This document shows positions 9,549-17,420 of a stretch of 64,000 nucleotides of DNA, in pieces (position 1 is the first letter of the stretch; every line of letters begins with the position of its first letter). This DNA is from Chitinilyticum aquatile DSM 21506. GTDB taxonomy: Bacteria; Pseudomonadota; Gammaproteobacteria; Burkholderiales; Chitinibacteraceae. Both the position numbers and the translations under genes were made by a program. The notes beneath the pieces are model-generated. The model ran no database searches, had not been told where the DNA came from, and worked only from the letters and a program-made list of their open reading frames with translations. Location: positions 186,001 to 250,000 of the forward strand of contig NZ_AUMS01000007.1 in the NCBI RefSeq assembly GCF_000430805.1. The letters are read 5' to 3'.

Positions 9549-9962
9549 TTACAGGCGAATCATGCCTGCGCGCTCCGGCTGCCAGGTGACACCGAGCACC
9601 ACCACCTTCACCTGCCCGCCGCCGGGCGCCGGCCAGTCGATTTCCTGCCCGGCCGAGAGGCCAAGTATCGCGGCGCCTACCGGCGCCAGCACCGATACCT
9701 TGTGCGGGTTGTTGTCCATTTCGTCCGGATAGCAGAGCGTGAGCTCGAACTCCCGCCCGCCGGGAATGATCTGGAAGCGCACAATGGAGCGCATCGTTAC
9801 CACATCGGGCGGCATGTCTTCGGGATCGACCACCTGCGCGCGTGCCAGCTCGTTTTCCAGCGCCACGGCGGTAGCGTAGACACTTTCGGGGGCATCATCG
9901 AGTACCCGATAAAGACGCTCAAGATCGACAGTGGAAACAGTAATGGGTGGAAGATTCGTCAT
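9549..9962 (-). CDS. rnk: regulator of nucleoside diphosphate kinase, GreA/GreB-like
   Basis: A 137-residue Rnk family protein. It has a short N-terminal helical hairpin without the GreA basic patch, then a GreA/GreB C-terminal FKBP-like domain (VVTMRSIVRFQIIPGGREFELTLCYP, SVLAPVGAAILGLSAGQEIDW). In E. coli Rnk binds RNA polymerase. The start is supported by GGAG seven bases before the ATG. Upstream is a 470-base gap. Confidence 0.9.
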   Translation of the reverse strand: MTNLPPITVSTVDLERLYRVLDDAPESVYATAVALENELARAQVVDPEDMPPDVVTMRSIVRFQIIPGGREFELTLCYPDEMDNNPHKVSVLAPVGAAILGLSAGQEIDWPAPGGGQVKVVVLGVTWQPERAGMIRL

Positions 9963-10432
9963 GACAGGACTCCAATCGTAAAACAGCAGAGCAGCATGGG
10001 GCGCCGCGTGCCTGGTGTCGAAAAACAGGAGCACCAACTGCATCGTGCGGCGGGCAGAACACGGCACATCTCGCCAGCTGAAAAAGCGATGTGCCTAAAA
10101 CCTTGCTGCGGCGATTTGAACGTCATTCCGGCAAAAGCAGGAATCCAGTGGTTTCGGTTAATAGATGCTGTCTGGATACCGGCTTTCGCCGGTATGAGGA
10201 AGCGGCCCGTTCACACTGCTGCGAAACAATCAACGCAGGCAACACGCTTTCGGGGTGTAGCCAAAAAGTCACTTACTTCTGCTTTGCATGCTTTTTGACC
10301 GGTGTGCCGAAAAACCCGTTATGGGCGTCATTCCAGCAACCTCGCAGCATATATCCGCTGCAGATTACCCGTTCTGCCTACCGGTGACAAAGTCCGCGGT
10401 AACGGCTTTGCGCACCGGGGCAGACCAAGCCA
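9963..10432. other. 470-base gap between rnk and usg
   Basis: Holds the inverted-repeat element at 10121-10198. No credible coding sequence was seen in the rest. A short GCGTCATTCCAGC at 10325 resembles a fragment of the same repeat. Confidence 0.5.
10121..10198. repeat. GTCATTCC-type intergenic inverted repeat
   Basis: Left end CGTCATTCCGGCAAAAGCAG followed by GAATCCAG; right end CTGGATACCGGCTTTCGCCG then GTATGA. The ends are inverted copies of one another, about 20 bases apart. This resembles the very common proteobacterial GTCATTCC(C/G)GC...GGAATCCAG repeat (related to neisserial dRS3-type elements). Confidence 0.75.
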
Positions 10433-11353
10433 TCAGTGCACGGAACCACGCAATTGCAGCAACACGGCCAGCACGCTCATTGCCTGCAGGCGGGCGTTGT
10501 CGGCCAGCAACCACAGCTGCAGCGTGCGGCCATCAGCGCTGACGTCGACATTGCCAACCCACACCTTGTCGGCGCCGATAACGTCCTGTGTGCTGACCAC
10601 CTGGCCTTCGGGCAGCAGCAGCAGGCCCTCGTTGGCGGCAAGCGCGGCACGCACCGCTGCCGCATCGCTTGCACTTTCCAGGCGCACGGTGAGCGCGGCA
10701 CTCATGCCGTAAAACACCGGCATGTGGATGATCTGCAGCGTAGCGAGCTGCAGGCCGTTCGCCAGCCGAGCCAACTGGGTATCCATGCCGGCACGCAGGC
10801 TGGCGCTGGTTTCGGGCAGCAGGTTGAAGGCGATGCGCTTGCTGAAGACCTTCTGCGAGAGTTCGCCATGCGCAAAGAGGCCGCGCACCTGCTCGGAAAG
10901 CTCATCCACGCCAGCTTGGCCGGCAGCCGATACCGGCAGGAACACGCTGGCAGAGGCGGCTTCGATCACGCTGCCCAGTTGCTGCAGCGCCTGCAGCGGG
11001 CGGGCCAGCAACAGCGCGGCCATGTGCGGCAGCGCCAGCAGACGCCCCTTGCTCCCGCTCGCGGCCTCAGCGCCGGAATGGCTGGCATCGACCACTGTCA
11101 GGCCGGCGGCCAGCGCCTGCGGAATGGCTTTGGCGGACAAAGGTGCATCGGCAAGGAACAGCAGCAGGTCGACTTCTTCGAAATCGAAATCGGCCAGACC
11201 CATCACCGGCCACGCTTCGTCGCCATGTTCCAGCAGACTGCCATCGTCTTCTGCCGCCAGCGGGTACAGGGCGGTCACCGCCAGGCCACTATCGGCCAGC
11301 AATTCGAGAAAAGTGGGTGTCGCGCCAATCAGCGCCAGTTTCAGGCCAGCCAT
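10433..11353 (-). CDS. USG-1-like aspartate-semialdehyde dehydrogenase homologue, catalytically incomplete
   Basis: A 306-residue protein with the Asd fold: Rossmann start MAGLKLALIGATPTFLELLADSG and a C-terminal dimerization region. The catalytic Asn-Cys of true Asd is replaced: the equivalent stretch reads LLALPHMAALLLARPL, and the whole protein contains no cysteine. It therefore cannot run the thioester chemistry of Asd. It matches the USG-1 homologues that usually sit beside asd and fimV in Pseudomonas and Neisseriales; here it is alone. The start follows GGAGAGTGCCC. Function unknown. Confidence 0.85.
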   Translation of the reverse strand: MAGLKLALIGATPTFLELLADSGLAVTALYPLAAEDDGSLLEHGDEAWPVMGLADFDFEEVDLLLFLADAPLSAKAIPQALAAGLTVVDASHSGAEAASGSKGRLLALPHMAALLLARPLQALQQLGSVIEAASASVFLPVSAAGQAGVDELSEQVRGLFAHGELSQKVFSKRIAFNLLPETSASLRAGMDTQLARLANGLQLATLQIIHMPVFYGMSAALTVRLESASDAAAVRAALAANEGLLLLPEGQVVSTQDVIGADKVWVGNVDVSADGRTLQLWLLADNARLQAMSVLAVLLQLRGSVH

Positions 11354-11563
11354 GGGCACTCTCCATTGCATTCGGTAAAACGTCATTGTACCAGCCGCGT
11401 CAAGCCTGCCTGCAGTAGCCGATCAGCTTTGTCTTGCACAAGTGCCAGCGGATCACTAAGGTATGCGGCTGACATGCCAACCTGCACAATAGTGCAATAC
11501 CCTTCGACCCATTGCCACGCAGCCATTTGATCGCAAAAGCCTTAGCAGGATACCCATTCATTC

Positions 11564-11992
11564 ATGCCCCGCTATACCTTTGACCTTGCCGACGAGCAGG
11601 CCTCGACGCTGATCGGAACCCTGCAACTGGATCGCTGGTGGGCGCTTTTCTTTGGCTTGATTCTGGCCCCGATACTCTATGTAGCCACACCGACGATGGT
11701 GGCGATGGAAGGCAGTGCCCACAGCAGCGGGCGGCTCCTTGCCATCGTGATCGGAGCGTATTCACTGAGCCGGGCGCTGGTCTGCCACATGGCCAGTATT
11801 GATGCCGGTGGCTGGATCTGGGCGGCGATGGCGTGCAGCGTACCGGTCTGGCTGCTGGCGCTGCTGCTGCTTCTGCTCAGTGCCCATTCATTGCTGTCGT
11901 TCGCCAGCGCGTTATGTGTGCTGATGATGCTTTTCGGCCCCTGCCTTCTCATTATTCCCCAGGGACTGCGCATCCTGCACCGGGCCGACTGA
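11564..11992 (+). CDS. small integral membrane protein, unknown
   Basis: 142 residues with four likely membrane helices: about 26-44 (WALFFGLILAPILYVATPT), 58-75, 85-107 (WAAMACSVPVWLLALLLLLL), 112-134 (FASALCVLMMLFGPCLLII). No recognised family. Upstream AGGA is 11-12 bases from the ATG, a weak site. Codon use and the hydrophobic pattern suggest a real gene; nothing in the context indicates a role. Confidence 0.6.
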   Translation: MPRYTFDLADEQASTLIGTLQLDRWWALFFGLILAPILYVATPTMVAMEGSAHSSGRLLAIVIGAYSLSRALVCHMASIDAGGWIWAAMACSVPVWLLALLLLLLSAHSLLSFASALCVLMMLFGPCLLIIPQGLRILHRAD

Positions 11993-12025
11993 CGCAACAG
12001 CGCGATGCCCTTTGCGCGGCAAGGC

Positions 12026-12062
12026 TTGACAACACCATCCGCAAAATAGAACATTTGTTCTA
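12026..12062 (+). promoter_or_regulatory. promoter with operator-like palindrome before the VOC-family gene
   Basis: A perfect -35 box TTGACA (12026-12031). A 16-bp perfect palindrome TAGAACATTTGTTCTA (12047-12062) covers the expected -10 position, 22 bases before the gene start. This geometry suits repression by a dimeric regulator. Confidence 0.55.
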
Positions 12063-12083
12063 CAAAATACGAAAGCCTGATCC

Positions 12084-12503
12084 ATGCGCCCTCGCCTTAA
12101 TCTGATCCTGCTCGGTGTGCAGGATGTTGCCCGCAGTGCCGCCTTTTTCCAAGCACTGGGCTGGCCGCAGGCTGCCAGCAGCCATCCCGGCTTCGTAAAA
12201 ATCGATCTGGGCGGCGTCGTACTTGCCCTTCAGGAACGCACGGCATTTGCGCAGGATGCAAATCAGGCCAATCCGGAGGGCAGCGGGTTTGCGGGATTTG
12301 CACTGGCGTACATCGCCCGGCATCCAGCCGAGGTGGCCGAAGTACTGCAGCAAGCGGCGGAACATGGCGGAACCATCGTCAAGCCGGCAAGCACCAGCGC
12401 GTGGGGCGTGGCCGGCTACTTCCGTGACCCCGACGGGCATCTTTTCGAAGTGTGCTACGAGGACGGCTGGATTTTCGACGAAGCCGACAATCTGGTGGTT
12501 TAA
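12084..12503 (+). CDS. glyoxalase/VOC superfamily protein
   Basis: A 139-residue protein with paired beta-alpha-beta-beta-beta modules: LNLILLGVQDVARSAAFFQALGW at the start and GGTIVKPASTSAWGVAGYFRDPDGHLFEVCYEDGW towards the end. The final metal-ligand Glu of the VOC fold is visible in HLFEVCY. Substrate unknown; many such proteins are antibiotic- or lactoylglutathione-like enzymes. The palindrome over its promoter suggests inducible expression. Confidence 0.85.
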   Translation: MRPRLNLILLGVQDVARSAAFFQALGWPQAASSHPGFVKIDLGGVVLALQERTAFAQDANQANPEGSGFAGFALAYIARHPAEVAEVLQQAAEHGGTIVKPASTSAWGVAGYFRDPDGHLFEVCYEDGWIFDEADNLVV

Positions 12504-12590
12504 GCCATTTCTGGAACAGGGCCGGCAGCGCCGCGACATCCCGATCAGCACCACGGTCGCATCAATGGTCTGCCAACTCCTTGCCGGGCA

Positions 12591-14621
12591 CTAGTATTTC
12601 CAGCCTTCCGCCGGCCAGTTTCCAGGCAGAGCCTTGTCCTGCAAGGCTGCCGGCAGCGCCCAGCGCACCAGCCACCGGTCGCTGAGCGCATACAGAAACC
12701 TCCCGTCCGGCGAGAAAGCCAGTCCCCGCAGATAGCCATTCCCGATTCCCGCCGGCAATTGCAGATTGAGCGGGCTGGTCCCCTTGGCGACATCCCACAG
12801 TCCGAAGCGGTTATTGAACTTGCCATCCCACTCCTGCCCCAGCGCCAGCAGGCGGCCGTTGGCCGAGCGGGCCATGACCGGCATCACATTGCCAGGCTGA
12901 TCCAGTGCGGCTGAAAAACGGATTTTACCCTGCCGGGTATCCACGATATACGCCCCCCAGCCACGCCCGCTTTTGCCGTCTGCATAGGTCATGTCTCGCA
13001 GCCACGGCCGGGCAATCCAGCCGGCATCCGGGGCGGCCAGCGCCGACGGGGTCCAGTAGCTGCTGTGTGCATCCTGCGGCAGGGGAATGCTGCGCAGCGT
13101 CTTGCCACTGGCGAGATCCAGCTCGGCCAGCCCCCAGTCATCGGCAGCCCACTCGCTGGCAGTAAGGTGCCCATACACGGGCTGAAGCTTGCCCACGCCT
13201 TCCCGGCCGGAAAAATTCGCGCGCAGGGTCTTGGCTAGCAGCTGCTGCGGCTCGCCCTCGGGGCGCCACTGGCTGATTTGGTAATCCGGTACCGCGTCAT
13301 AGAATCGCGGCAGTTGCGCGCTATCGAGCTGCCACATAAACCAGTTTCCATCATCCCCTGGCATGGCCTGGCTGAACACCTCGCCACTTTGCAGATCGTA
13401 GCGCTGCATATATAGCGTTTCGCGGGTGCGGGCACTGAACCAGAGGGTTCTGCCATCGCGCGCCAGCGCCAGCCTGAAACTGCTCTCCTTCGGGATCTGC
13501 CACAGCTGCTGGCTCTGCACGCCGCTGCTACTAAAACGATGGCGGTACACAGTACTGACATGCGACGAATCTGAATCTGCAGCGGTCGCGCGGCGGGTCT
13601 CGGCCAGCAGCAGATCACTGTCTGGAAGTACCAGCAAGGCTGAAGGGCTGGCATTCTTGTTACCCCAGTCAAAGCCCTCGCCGACCAGCGCTACCGCCGC
13701 AGCGGACGCGGCAGGCACTTCGCGATAATCGGGCAAAGGCGCAGCGGCCGCGGGCTTAGCCCAGTAGAGCGGCGAATCAGCAACCAGGGTATCGGCTGGC
13801 AACGCAGCCAGCAGGCGCGACAGACTGGCATAGGGCACTACCCTATAAGACAAACGTGCTGACTTGCCACAGCCTCCCATCATGCAGAGCTCAATCTTGA
13901 ACGGGTTGTAGTCCGGGTTGCGGTTGCTGTCCTCGCGGCTGAGCGTCACTGCGGTATAGCTTGCCCCCAGCAAGCGGCTGACATCGTAGATCCGGATGGT
14001 TTCGCTGCGTATCTGGTCTCCGGAGCGCGAGCGCTGCTCCAGACTGGCCTGCCACACGGTTTGCGGGCTGCGCAGTTCGGCTGCGGCCCTGGCGGCCGGA
14101 ACCCGAAGCACACTGCCTTGCAATTGCTGCACCCGGCGCTGATTGAGCGCCTCAAGATCAGCCGGCAGGATGGCGCCGCTGGCAAGCCCTTTCTGCCAGT
14201 ACGGATCAAGCCGCGCGTCGCTGACTTCGGGCAGGATTTCGGCATGATGCGAAAGATACAAGCCCCACCAGCGATCACCCTCAGCCAGATCCCTTCCGCC
14301 AAACCCGGCTTGACTATCCAGCAGGACGGCGGTGGTTTCCTGCAACCTGAATCCTTCGCGCTTGAGTACCCCGGCAAGGCGGGCCTGCACATCACTTGCC
14401 GGCAAGGGCACCAGCAACACCGCCTGTGTGGCTCGCTCCGGCCTGCCACGACGGCCTGCCGGCACGGACCAGTGCAGCAAGGGTTCAGCGTTTTGGGCTG
14501 CGACGGGTTCCCAGTTTGCACTGGCGGGCCCGCTTTCGCTGGGGCGGCTGGCAAGCGGCATGGCCTGTGCCGGGATGCACAGGACCAAAAGACTAGCAAG
14601 GGCGAACTGAATGACGCGCAT
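12591..14621 (-). CDS. secreted protein with C-terminal beta-propeller-like repeats, unknown
   Basis: 676 residues with a signal peptide (MRVIQFALASLLVLCIPAQAMP, cleavage near residue 20). An N-terminal half of unknown fold contains a CMMGGC motif near residue 245. The C-terminal half shows repeated W/S-rich blade-like segments (SFRLALARDGRTLWFS, RSANGRLLALGQEW, GLAFSPDGRFLYALSDRWLVRW), as in WD40/TolB-type propellers. No family is recognised. It is the next gene after litR on the same strand, 152 bases away, so could be the tail of that operon or separate. GGAAAAGAA precedes the ATG. Confidence 0.8.
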   Translation of the reverse strand: MRVIQFALASLLVLCIPAQAMPLASRPSESGPASANWEPVAAQNAEPLLHWSVPAGRRGRPERATQAVLLVPLPASDVQARLAGVLKREGFRLQETTAVLLDSQAGFGGRDLAEGDRWWGLYLSHHAEILPEVSDARLDPYWQKGLASGAILPADLEALNQRRVQQLQGSVLRVPAARAAAELRSPQTVWQASLEQRSRSGDQIRSETIRIYDVSRLLGASYTAVTLSREDSNRNPDYNPFKIELCMMGGCGKSARLSYRVVPYASLSRLLAALPADTLVADSPLYWAKPAAAAPLPDYREVPAASAAAVALVGEGFDWGNKNASPSALLVLPDSDLLLAETRRATAADSDSSHVSTVYRHRFSSSGVQSQQLWQIPKESSFRLALARDGRTLWFSARTRETLYMQRYDLQSGEVFSQAMPGDDGNWFMWQLDSAQLPRFYDAVPDYQISQWRPEGEPQQLLAKTLRANFSGREGVGKLQPVYGHLTASEWAADDWGLAELDLASGKTLRSIPLPQDAHSSYWTPSALAAPDAGWIARPWLRDMTYADGKSGRGWGAYIVDTRQGKIRFSAALDQPGNVMPVMARSANGRLLALGQEWDGKFNNRFGLWDVAKGTSPLNLQLPAGIGNGYLRGLAFSPDGRFLYALSDRWLVRWALPAALQDKALPGNWPAEGWKY

Positions 14622-14773
14622 TTCTTTTCCGGGGCTGACATATTTGGCTCATCATGCCACGGAAAAACATCACAACTCTGCCAATTTCCGTCAGCTCGCC
14701 CACTGAACTCCGGGCGCGCAGAAAATGCGCTGCGTGTGCTCTGCAGCGGCCAGAGCGTTACCTCGAGCCGCGT

Positions 14774-15685
14774 TCAGGCACACGTACGCCACTCAGCCAC
14801 AGCCGGGGCGATGGCATCGAGGCGATCAAAAATCTGCAGGCCGGGTACCGGCAACTGCACGCCGCTCAGCCCAGCTCCGCCCGCCCAGATGGTCACCGAC
14901 GCGGCCAGCGCCTGCCGCAGGCCCAGCAAGGCGATGGAGGCGTCGGTGGGGGTGCAGTTGGCGCTGAAGGACAGCACCAGAATGTCGACGCCATAGCGTT
15001 CGCTGGCACGCAGGATTTCCTCGAACGGCATTTCCACGCCAAAGGACACGCATTCGCAGCCATTTAGGCGCAGCAGGCCTTCAACCATCAGCAGCCCAAG
15101 GCTGTGCGCCTCGCCCGGGATGGTGGTGAGCATCACGCGCGGGGCCTGCCGCGTCGCCGGCAGCCGCCCGATCTCCTCGCGCAGCACGACCTTGATGGCC
15201 TCGGTATAGAGGTGCTCCTGATGCACGGCCAGTTCGCCGCGCGCCCAGGCCTCGCCCACCGCAATACTGATGGGAGCCATGGCCTGCAGCAGAAAACCTG
15301 CCAGCCCTTGTCGCTGCAACTGCAGACGCAGGTAAGCGCGCACGGCCTCGGCATCGCTGCCGCGCAGGTGCGCCAGCAAGGGCTCGGCACCGCTAGCCGC
15401 TGCGTTCTTTTGGGGGGGCACAGCCAGCTTAACCCACTCGGCTTCCAGCTCGGGCAGCGGCAGGCCGACCAGCTTGCGCGGCCGGCCGCCGTGATCGATC
15501 AGCTGGCGCAGCAGCTTCAGCGTGGCAACATCGTCCGGGGTATAGCTGCGGTCGCCATGCTCATCGCGGCCTGGCTGCGGATACCCATAGCGACGCTCCC
15601 ACTGGCGCAGCAATTCCTTGCTCACGCCGGTATCGCGTTCAACGTCGGCAATCGTATAGCGGAGTAATCGGGCTTCGTTCATCAT
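14774..15685 (-). CDS. litR: MerR-type B12-dependent light-responsive regulator, LitR/CarH family
   Basis: 303 residues. Residues 7-75: MerR winged helix (YTIADVERDTGVSKELLRQWERRYG). Residues 100-175: helical cap with the W-x9-EH signature (WARGELAVHQEH) that shields the adenosyl group in CarH. Residues 185-300: cobalamin-binding Rossmann domain with the ExHxxG lower-ligand motif (GEAHSLG). In characterised relatives, adenosylcobalamin in the dark keeps the tetramer on DNA and light releases it. Here all the cofactor motifs are intact. It starts nine bases after the NTF2-like gene and is probably the last gene of the operon it regulates. Confidence 0.92.
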   Translation of the reverse strand: MMNEARLLRYTIADVERDTGVSKELLRQWERRYGYPQPGRDEHGDRSYTPDDVATLKLLRQLIDHGGRPRKLVGLPLPELEAEWVKLAVPPQKNAAASGAEPLLAHLRGSDAEAVRAYLRLQLQRQGLAGFLLQAMAPISIAVGEAWARGELAVHQEHLYTEAIKVVLREEIGRLPATRQAPRVMLTTIPGEAHSLGLLMVEGLLRLNGCECVSFGVEMPFEEILRASERYGVDILVLSFSANCTPTDASIALLGLRQALAASVTIWAGGAGLSGVQLPVPGLQIFDRLDAIAPAVAEWRTCA

Positions 15686-15694
15686 TGCGCCCCA

Positions 15695-16192
15695 TTATCG
15701 CATGCGCGCCGCCAGCCAGCCCATCAGCCCGCCCACCAGGGGCAGATGGGCATACAGGCCGCTGGCGGCATCCCAGTAATCCAGATGCGAGTGCACCAGC
15801 CCGTCCGTGCCCAGCACCAGCCGGCTGCAGCCGTCAAACGACAGCGCCTTGCCGCGCAGGACAAAATCGAACTGCCACTCGACCATCGCGTCCTGCCCGG
15901 TGCGCCAGTGCCGCAGGATGCGGAATTGCGGCTGCGCCACTGCGGCAAACATGTGGCGGAAGATGGCGGCAATCGCCTCGCGACCACGCACGTCGTTGAA
16001 CGGATCACGAAAGCGCGCCTCCGGCGCATAGCAGGCCGCAAGCGCTGGAATGCTCGCCAGATCCAGCGCCGCATAGCAGGCCAGCACGCGCGCCAGCCCC
16101 TCGGCCAGCAGCGTGTCGGCCTCTAGCGGGCAATCCGGCGCAGCAGTGGTCGGCGCAGGGCAAAGGGCAGCAGTCGCAGCAGTTTCAGCCAT
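15695..16192 (-). CDS. NTF2-like (SnoaL-type) protein
   Basis: 165 residues with an NTF2 cone fold: LARVLACYAALDLASIPALAACYAPEARFRDPFNDVRGREAIAAIFRHMF, then FRILRHWRTGQDAMVEWQFDF and the DYWDAASGLYAHLPLVGG end. Such proteins recur in LitR/ChrR-type light-stress clusters. The ATG start overlaps the SDR gene by 70 bases; GAGG lies 11 bases before it. The first 25 residues look unconserved, so a later GTG/TTG start is possible. No enzyme activity can be assigned. Confidence 0.85.
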   Translation of the reverse strand: MAETAATAALCPAPTTAAPDCPLEADTLLAEGLARVLACYAALDLASIPALAACYAPEARFRDPFNDVRGREAIAAIFRHMFAAVAQPQFRILRHWRTGQDAMVEWQFDFVLRGKALSFDGCSRLVLGTDGLVHSHLDYWDAASGLYAHLPLVGGLMGWLAARMR

Positions 16193-16890
16193 AGGGTAAA
16201 GCGCCTCGGAAAATGGGTTTCGAATTCGCCACGTGCCAGCCCGGCAACGATGGCATCGGCTGCCTGCTGTGGGGTCTGCAGCGCGGGCATGGCAAAGTCG
16301 TTGCGCGCGGTCAGCCGCGTGGCAACAAAGCCGGGGTTAACCAGATGGACAGAAATACCTTTCTCGGCCAGATCAACGTGCAGGATTTCGGCCAGATTGA
16401 TCAGCGCTGCCTTGTGCGGGCCATAGTTGATCGCCTCAGGCATGCCGAAATACCCCGAGGGGCTTGCCAGCAGAACCAAACGCCCGCTTTGGCTGGCGAG
16501 CAATACCGGCATAATCGTTGCAAGACCGAGATACACGCTGTGCAGATTCACGTCCAGCGCACGGCTGGCCACACCAGCATCGAGCTGCCAGGCACGCGTG
16601 GGCTGGTAATCAGCGGCGCAGTGCACCCACACGTCTACCCCACCCCAGCGCTGCTGTAGAAAACCCAGCGCGGCAGCCCAGCCCGCCTTGCTGCAGGCAT
16701 CAAAGGGCAGGCGCAGCGCATCGTCCGGCAACGCCAGCTCATCCAGCACGGCAGCGCGGCGCGCACTGATCGCCACACGCGCCCCCAGCCGCCCCAGCGT
16801 TTCCGCCAGCGCGCGGCCAATGCCGCTGGAGGCACCGACGATCCAGACGCGCTGGCCCTGCCAGTCAGTGAGCGGCGGATTGAGTGCCAT
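16123..16890 (-). CDS. short-chain dehydrogenase/reductase
   Basis: 255 residues. NAD(P)-binding VWIVGASSGIGRALAETLGRLGARVAISAR at residues 10-40. Catalytic Ser in LLASPSGYFG and the YxxxK pair in INYGPHKAAL. C-terminal basic, partly hydrophobic tail (LWLKLLRLLPFALRRPLLRRIAR) that could associate with the membrane. GGGAG precedes the chosen ATG by seven bases. An equivalent SDR is part of the singlet-oxygen-regulated cluster of Rhodobacter sphaeroides. Substrate unknown; probably a modified fatty acid or membrane lipid by context. Confidence 0.9.
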   Translation of the reverse strand: MALNPPLTDWQGQRVWIVGASSGIGRALAETLGRLGARVAISARRAAVLDELALPDDALRLPFDACSKAGWAAALGFLQQRWGGVDVWVHCAADYQPTRAWQLDAGVASRALDVNLHSVYLGLATIMPVLLASQSGRLVLLASPSGYFGMPEAINYGPHKAALINLAEILHVDLAEKGISVHLVNPGFVATRLTARNDFAMPALQTPQQAADAIVAGLARGEFETHFPRRFTLWLKLLRLLPFALRRPLLRRIAR

Positions 16891-16901
16891 TTCAGTCTCC
16901 C

Positions 16902-17420
16902 TCAGCGTTTCTTGAACGCCAGCGTGACTTCGCCCAAGTGGAAGCCGAACTTGCTCATGGCGGAGCGGTTGAGCAGCACGCCGTCCTGCTGCAGCCACAT
17001 CCAGTCATCGAAACTGACCTCATACACCTTGTCGTCCACCGGCAGCTTCAGCGTGTACTCCCACTGCAATGCATTGCCTGCGGCGCGGCCGCTGGCCTTG
17101 CCGACCACATCGTCGGCAGTGCCGCTGTAGCTACCATCAGCCTCTTTGGTGATCGTCCACACGCGCCGGCTGGTACTGCCGTCGCTGTAGCTGAAATGCT
17201 CGTCGAGCACGCCGGTATTGCCCTGCCACCTGGCGTCGATCACCACCTTGAAGCGTTTCACGACCGTGCCGTCGCGCTTCTGGAACTGGCCCCAGCCGTC
17301 GATGGTGCCATTGAAATACTCTTCCAGCTTCAGCACCGGCTGCTGGTCGCGATAGGCATCGACCGAGACGCCGGCACAGCCGGCAAGGCCGAAAGTCAGA
17401 ATGGCTAGCAGTTTTTTCAT
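16902..17420 (-). CDS. DUF3833 family lipoprotein
   Basis: 172 residues. Lipoprotein signal MKKLLAILTFGLAGC with the lipobox Cys at residue 15. The remainder is the DUF3833 domain (EEYFNGTIDGWGQFQKRDG, FKVVIDARWQGNTGVLDE, DGVLLNRSAMSKFGFHLGEVTLAFKKR), a beta-rich fold proposed to bind lipid-like ligands. The ATG overlaps the MFS stop by ATGA, so translation is coupled. AGGA lies nine bases upstream. The outer membrane is the likely location; function unknown. Confidence 0.9.
   Translation of the reverse strand: MKKLLAILTFGLAGCAGVSVDAYRDQQPVLKLEEYFNGTIDGWGQFQKRDGTVVKRFKVVIDARWQGNTGVLDEHFSYSDGSTSRRVWTITKEADGSYSGTADDVVGKASGRAAGNALQWEYTLKLPVDDKVYEVSFDDWMWLQQDGVLLNRSAMSKFGFHLGEVTLAFKKR

Noticed and set aside
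11440-11560. A further copy of the GGTAT...ATACC repeat in the gap between usg and the small membrane-protein gene
   Set aside because: Only isolated pieces (AGCCATTT, GGATACCC) match, without pairing arms; this is also the one divergent gap in question.
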